From contig CBDBON010000003.1 of NCBI GenBank assembly GCA_965208395.1, positions 930,001 through 994,000 of the forward strand: a stretch of DNA of 64,000 bases, read 5' to 3'. The DNA comes from CBDBON01 sp965208395 (lineage in GTDB: Bacteria > Chloroflexota > Dehalococcoidia > Lucifugimonadales > CBDBON01). Positions 60,306 through 64,000 of the stretch are shown here, piece after piece (within the stretch, counting starts at the first letter, position 1; each line of letters begins with the position of its first letter). Made by a program: the position numbers and the translations under genes. The notes below the pieces were generated by a model, which saw only the letters and a list, made by a program, of their open reading frames with translations, was not told where the DNA came from and made no database searches.

Positions 60306-60950
60306 TTAGAGCTGTCTGAAGACCCCGACGACGCGGCCGCGCACGGCGACATTCTCGGCCGGAACGGTGATAGGGCTCATCGTCTCGTTGGCCGGCTGGA
60401 GTCTGACCTGATCACCCTCCAGGTAGAACCTCTTCAGCGTGGTCTCGTCGCGGTCGGTAAGCCAGGCCGCGACCATGTCGCCACTCTCGGGCTGCGGCGC
60501 CGGCTCCATCAGGACAAGATCGCCGTCGGCGACGAGGGCGTCGACCATGGAGTTGCCCTTCACCCGGAGCCCGAAGACATTCTGCCGCCCGCTCGTGAGA
60601 AAGGCCGGAACGTCCACGCTCTCGAACTCGTCGTCCCGCGAGATATCCTGCGTTGGGACATGCAACGGCTCCCCCGCAGCGATGCTCCCGACGACCGGAA
60701 CGCTCGCTACATCACGTCGCGCGCCTCGGGAGACGCCGTCGAGAAGCTCTATCCCGCGGGACACCTCCCGCTCCCTGCGCAGATACCCCTCTCGTTGCAG
60801 GATCCTCAGGTTGTAATCGACGACCGAGGTGGAGCTTATCTCGCATCTTTCCTGTATATCGCGAACCGTGGGAGGGTAGTGATGCTCATCCATGAAGTCG
60901 GCGATTTCCGTGAGCATTTTCTGCTGTCGTGGAGAGAGTTTGCGATCCAT
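60306..60950 (-). CDS. lexA: LexA SOS repressor
   Basis: SOS-response repressor, 214 residues. Winged-helix domain (MDRKLSPRQQKMLTEIADFM, TVRDIQERCEISSTSVVDYNL) and peptidase domain with cleavage site Ala92-Gly93 (VGSIAAGEP), Ser134 (VKGNSMVDALVADGD) and Lys173 (DETTLKRFY). ATG 60950 has GGAGG at 7 nt. Its promoter carries a putative operator, consistent with autoregulation. Confidence 0.94.
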   Translation of the reverse strand: MDRKLSPRQQKMLTEIADFMDEHHYPPTVRDIQERCEISSTSVVDYNLRILQREGYLRREREVSRGIELLDGVSRGARRDVASVPVVGSIAAGEPLHVPTQDISRDDEFESVDVPAFLTSGRQNVFGLRVKGNSMVDALVADGDLVLMEPAPQPESGDMVAAWLTDRDETTLKRFYLEGDQVRLQPANETMSPITVPAENVAVRGRVVGVFRQL

Positions 60951-60986
60951 GATTATGCCTCCGTGTGTGTGCTGCTGTTCGGAATC

Positions 60987-61037
60987 GTTCGCAAGTACGA
61001 ATGTTCTAAGGATACAGGGCCTTATAGAGGCTGTCAA
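60987..61037 (-). promoter_or_regulatory. lexA promoter with tetramer-array operator
   Basis: Reading leftward: consensus -35 TTGACA (61037-61032), 17 bp, -10 TATCCT (61014-61009). Directly after it lies GAAC-N4-GTAC-N4-GAAC (61006-60987), two overlapping near-matches to the Gram-positive-type LexA box GAAC-N4-GTTC. Confidence 0.7.
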
Positions 61038-61175
61038 CCCCTGTCGAGCCGAGGTACTGCTTAGAGTCTCAACAGTCCCCGAGCCGATTGACCGAGAGAC
61101 GAGTTGGGTGCTAGGATTGCGTCCTGTGAAACGATTCACCAACGCCTCGCGGCTCGGTGGCGTGGGGAGGAGACG

Positions 61176-61646
61176 TTGACACATCTCGTGACGAGGCTCG
61201 CCGCGCTGGGTCTGATAGCCGTGATCGCGGCTTCGGGTCTGGTAGCGTGCGGCGGGGCGAGCGCGGCCACACCCACTCCGCAACCCGACTCCCCTCCCCC
61301 TCCCCCACGGGCGCCAACGGTGCTGCCGGTCAGCTCCGGCGGCTCCTCGGGCGAAGTAGTCGAGGGGACGGAGTTTGCCGTCGGGCTCCAGGACCCCGGC
61401 GGAGGAGAGGACTACGTCTTCTCACCGGCCGAGATGAGCTTCAAGACGGGCGATTCGATCACCTTCGTTCTCACCTCCCAGAGCGAGTTCCACACCTTCA
61501 CCGTGGACGACCTCGACGTCGACGTGTCGGTGGATGCGGAGGAGACGGTGAGGTATACGGTGACCTTCGACAGCCCCGGGACATTCAGCCTGATCTGCAT
61601 CCCCCACGAGATGCAGGGCATGGTGGGAACCATAACTGTCGAGTAA
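61176..61646 (+). CDS. Cupredoxin-domain lipoprotein
   Basis: A 156-residue lipoprotein: signal ending IAASGLVAC, Pro-rich linker, blue-copper domain with EFHTFTVDDLDVDVSV and LICIPHEMQGM (Cys, His, Met ligands). A clear paralog of the protein at 45456. TTG 61176 is preceded by GGAGGAGACG and gives a normal signal peptide; the frame is open to 61104. Divergent from lexA and near copA. Confidence 0.86.
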   Translation: MTHLVTRLAALGLIAVIAASGLVACGGASAATPTPQPDSPPPPPRAPTVLPVSSGGSSGEVVEGTEFAVGLQDPGGGEDYVFSPAEMSFKTGDSITFVLTSQSEFHTFTVDDLDVDVSVDAEETVRYTVTFDSPGTFSLICIPHEMQGMVGTITVE

Positions 61647-61761
61647 GTCGCGATATCGTCAGGGCCCTCCATCCTAACCCTCCCCCGCGGCGCCGGGAAC
61701 CAAGGAACAACAGGACGGGCTTCGCCCGCGAGTTCGAACAGTTGCCCGCCTCCCGCCAGCA

Positions 61762-61791
61762 TTGACCTGCCAGTTATGGCAAGCCTATACT
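61762..61791 (+). promoter_or_regulatory. dnaN promoter
   Basis: -35 TTGACC (61762-61767), 18 bp, -10 TATACT (61786-61791). The spacer has a TGCCA-GTTA-TGGCA inverted repeat (61768-61781) that could be an operator. The upstream stretch 61647-61760 holds only a degraded dispersed repeat. Confidence 0.65.
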
Positions 61792-61820
61792 TACGCCAAC
61801 AACCGCGGAGGATTTGAGGC

Positions 61821-62960
61821 ATGCGGGTATCGAGCCTTCAGGAGAACCTCAGCAGGGGTCTGTCGATCGTTGGGAGGGCGGTTGCCACTCGCACCACGCT
61901 CCCGATCACTCAGAACGTCCTCGTCTCGACCGATGAGGGAAGGCTCAAGCTGGCGGCAACGAACCTGGAGATTGCGATAAGCACATGGATCGGCGCCCAA
62001 ATCGAGGAGGAGGGGTCGATCGCGATTCCGGCGCGCCTACTGACAGAATTCGTCAGCTCTCTCCCGCCGGAGCGCATCGACATAAGCTCCACTGCCCAGC
62101 CCAAGGGCGTGTCGCTAGAGTGCGCCCGTTTCAGCGCTCAGATTAACGGGACGGAGGCCGCCGACTTTCCGCCGATCCCGACCGTCGAGTCCGGCTCCGT
62201 CGTCCGCATAGACCCCCAGGTGTTCCGGGACGCTGTAACGCACGTGGCCTTTGCCGCCGCTACGGAAGACTCCCGTCCGGTGCTCACCGGCGTGAAGGTG
62301 GAGATGAGCGGGGACGAATTCACGCTCGCGGCCGCGGACGGCTTCCGCCTCGCCGTCTACAAGGGGAGGCTGGCCGAGCCCACCTCCGAGGACATCAACT
62401 TCATCATCCCGGCCCGTGCATTCCAAGAGGTCAACCGGCTCATCGGGGCGCAGACGACGCCGGTGGAGTTCACCGTGACCCCCGCGAAGAGCCAAGCGCT
62501 CTTCCGTCTCGACAACGTGGAGGTCGTGTCACAGTTGATTCAGGGCACCTTCCCCAACTACGCGCAACTGATTCCGCAGAGCTATCAGACGCGTGTGATC
62601 GTGGATCTGGGGCAGTTCCTCAGGGCTACGCGGACCGCGTCGATCTTCGCCAGGGACGGCAGCGGTATAGTCCGGATACAGGCGACGGGGGACGGAAACG
62701 ACTCGGGGCGGCTCTCGATCTCATCGCGAGCCGAGGAGCTCGGGGAAAACAAGGGCGAGATAGACGCGACCGTCGAGGGCGATGAGTCCAAGATCGCGTT
62801 CAACAGCAAGTACCTGTCCGACGTGCTCGACGTGCTGGGCGACGGTGAGGTGGCATTGGAGACCACTACCTCGTCCAGTCCGGGGGTGATCAGGCCCGTC
62901 GCCAACGAGCCAGGGGTCGACTACATCCACGTAGTCATGCCGATGTTCGTCCAGTGGTGA
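61821..62960 (+). CDS. dnaN: DNA polymerase III beta clamp
   Basis: Sliding clamp of the replicase, 379 residues, three-domain fold: VGRAVATRTTLPITQNVLV, FAAATEDSRPVLTGVKVEM, TVTPAKSQALFRL, GTFPNYAQLIPQ and the C-terminal VDYIHVVMPMFVQW. ATG preceded by GGAGGATTTGAGGC. It is separate from dnaA and other origin genes, which are not in the window. Confidence 0.95.
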   Translation: MRVSSLQENLSRGLSIVGRAVATRTTLPITQNVLVSTDEGRLKLAATNLEIAISTWIGAQIEEEGSIAIPARLLTEFVSSLPPERIDISSTAQPKGVSLECARFSAQINGTEAADFPPIPTVESGSVVRIDPQVFRDAVTHVAFAAATEDSRPVLTGVKVEMSGDEFTLAAADGFRLAVYKGRLAEPTSEDINFIIPARAFQEVNRLIGAQTTPVEFTVTPAKSQALFRLDNVEVVSQLIQGTFPNYAQLIPQSYQTRVIVDLGQFLRATRTASIFARDGSGIVRIQATGDGNDSGRLSISSRAEELGENKGEIDATVEGDESKIAFNSKYLSDVLDVLGDGEVALETTTSSSPGVIRPVANEPGVDYIHVVMPMFVQW

Positions 62961-63006
62961 GGTAGGCCAGGTTTCCAACAGCTTCCACGCGACGACGCTG
63001 ATCCTC

Positions 63007-63618
63007 GTGCGCCATGGACAGGCGCATCACGACGGCAGAGGATTCTACGGCCCCGACGCTCCCTTAAGCGAGCTGGGGCGGCGCCAGGCCGTCTCTGTCG
63101 CCGCCAGTCTCGGCTTCTCCCCCGCGTTCGACGCGCTCTACTCCAGCAACCTTCCCCGCGCCGTCGAGACTGCGGAAGCGGTCGCCGCGCAGCTGGGCCT
63201 GAAGATCATGGTAGACAGGAGGCTCGCCGAGTTCGACCTGGACACGAGCCCGTCGGCGTCGTTCGACGAGCGCCCCGACCTGCTGTCATGGCGTCCCGAC
63301 CATACCGCCGTCGACGGAGAGACTCTGGCACAGTTCGCCGCACGAGTGGCGGAGTTTCACGACGAGGCTGTAGATAGACATCCGGGACAGCGGATCGCCA
63401 TCATAAGTCACGCCGGCACGATCGACGAGGCGATCCGGTGGTCGCTCGGCATCGATCCGGGCCTCCCGTTGCAGTGCGGGTTCGAAGCCAAGAACGCCTC
63501 GATCACAGAGATCGAGTTCTGGCCCCGCGGTCGCGTCGAGGGCGGAGCGCCCCGCTACGCCGTACTGAAGAGGATAGGCGACGTCGAACATCTCGGCGAG
63601 TTGGCCACCGAGTACTAG
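63007..63618 (+). CDS. Histidine phosphatase superfamily (phosphoglycerate mutase-like)
   Basis: A roughly 203-residue protein with the catalytic RHGQ motif at the extreme N-terminus, LYSSNLPRAVETAEAVA and IISHAGTIDEAIRW. The first legal start, GTG 63007, gives VRHGQ and cuts off most of the first beta strand; the upstream in-frame codons (ACG ACG CTG ATC CTC) would encode the missing TTLIL. The real start is therefore probably upstream at a non-standard codon, or an ATG has been lost. Begins about 30-45 nt after dnaN. Confidence 0.82.
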   Translation: MRHGQAHHDGRGFYGPDAPLSELGRRQAVSVAASLGFSPAFDALYSSNLPRAVETAEAVAAQLGLKIMVDRRLAEFDLDTSPSASFDERPDLLSWRPDHTAVDGETLAQFAARVAEFHDEAVDRHPGQRIAIISHAGTIDEAIRWSLGIDPGLPLQCGFEAKNASITEIEFWPRGRVEGGAPRYAVLKRIGDVEHLGELATEY

Positions 63619-63663
63619 AAGAGCATCTTCTATCGGCAGTCCGCTATGTCATCTTCGATAGGG

Positions 63664-63692
63664 TTGACTAGTACGCTCGTGGGGTGTATTAG
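63664..63692 (+). promoter_or_regulatory. Promoter for the binding-lipoprotein gene
   Basis: -35 TTGACT (63664-63669), 17 bp, -10 TATTAG (63687-63692), leaving a leader of about 150 nt in which no gene is seen. Confidence 0.5.
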
Positions 63693-63851
63693 TTAGGCAG
63701 GTACCAGCTATAGTCCATCGCTATAAGCCGTGATCGTATCCCTTTGTTGCGATTATCGTAACGCCCTGTACCTCCGCGCAGCCAGCGCAGGAAGCCTCCA
63801 CCCTAAATGGAGAGACCCATCGGATTCACCCCAACATAAGGAGAGTTGACA

Positions 63852-64000
63852 TTGAACACGACTCAGAAGATAGCTATCGCAATACTGACTCTTGGGATGT
63901 TGACGCTCCTGAGCTGCGGAGGCGCCGACGAGGCGGCCCAGCCGGCTGCGGCGCCTACAGTCGCGCCGGCACCACAGCCCCCGGCACCGGCGGCCCCTAC
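63852..64000 (+). CDS. Lipoprotein, probably a substrate-binding protein, N-terminal part
   Basis: TTG start with AAGGAG at 8 nt. The visible 49 codons encode a lipoprotein signal (KIAIAILTLGMLTLLSC) and an Ala/Pro-rich linker like those of the family 5 binding proteins elsewhere in the window. The domain itself lies past the window edge. Confidence 0.7.
   Translation, partial: MNTTQKIAIAILTLGMLTLLSCGGADEAAQPAAAPTVAPAPQPPAPAAP

Noticed and set aside
61647..61760. A short gene between the cupredoxin and dnaN genes
   Set aside because: The stretch holds a degraded CCTAACCCTCCCCC-type repeat and the dnaN promoter; open frames there are extensions of shadow frames.

Overview
The window looks like a chromosomal segment of a GC-rich bacterium, most likely a Chloroflexota lineage of the Dehalococcoidia/SAR202 type. 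This is inferred from gene content: many GTG and TTG starts, oligopeptide ABC transporters, COG2159 amidohydrolases, a DUF362 protein, cupredoxin lipoproteins and a Firmicutes-like DnaB-DnaD-DnaC/I helicase-loading set in a non-Firmicutes context. No rRNA, phage, transposase or CRISPR array was seen. Short palindromic intergenic repeats are unusually abundant.

Layout. 1-7.2 kb: 5' part of clpC (leftward) with a palindromic promoter, a PHP hydrolase, an orphan oligopeptide-transport ATPase, holA, a DUF1232 protein, a divergent YchF-like NTPase and hemW. 7.3-13 kb: a replication cluster (rplI, dnaB, a DnaD-domain protein, a fused tandem AAA+ helicase loader), then a HIT protein and a threonine-aldolase-like lyase. 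13-17 kb: a GNAT protein, a class III aminotransferase and two amidohydrolases. 17-20 kb: three small A/T-richer genes under one promoter and a frameshifted Tat-exported sulfite-oxidase-family gene. 20-25.2 kb: dgt, two small unknown genes, dnaG and rpoD, closed by a rho-independent terminator. 25.2-28.5 kb: DUF362, mazEF with a palindromic operator, and a membrane-anchored PQQ-type propeller. 28.5-42 kb: two divergent family 5 substrate-binding/permease sets without ATPases; the rightward set continues into a 1060-residue BNR-repeat protein and an FG-GAP/ASPIC lipoprotein. 42-46.2 kb: class IV aminotransferase, phosphotriesterase-family protein, creatinase-like M24 protein, cupredoxin and an agmatinase remnant. 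46.2-50.6 kb: two unknown genes, proBA and a WD40-type lipoprotein. 50.7-52.6 kb: an OsmC gene with an in-frame UGA and an adjoining hairpin, followed by an Mrr-like nuclease gene flanked by a duplicated OsmC tail. 52.8-57.4 kb: ilvD, a RimB-like/RimK/AstE-like trio and tRNA-Leu(CAA). 57.4-64 kb: YHS protein, copA, lexA with its operator, a second cupredoxin, dnaN, a histidine-phosphatase protein and the start of another binding lipoprotein.

The most notable observation is the OsmC-family gene at 50707-51144. A UGA codon sits exactly where the family has its second redox cysteine (the Cys of the CPLY motif), the frame continues to a normal OsmC C-terminus, and an 8-bp hairpin with a GG-starting loop begins 12 nt after the UGA. 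Together these suggest a selenocysteine protein. The next 1.5 kb, carrying a membrane-anchored Mrr-type nuclease gene, is bracketed by 28-nt direct repeats of the OsmC 3' end, as though a small element had inserted at the tail of that gene. Other points of interest are the two-module helicase loader with a degenerate first Walker B, the three palindromic operators (clpC, mazEF, lexA), and several recent decay events (sulfite oxidase frameshift, agmatinase remnant, duplicated permease tail).
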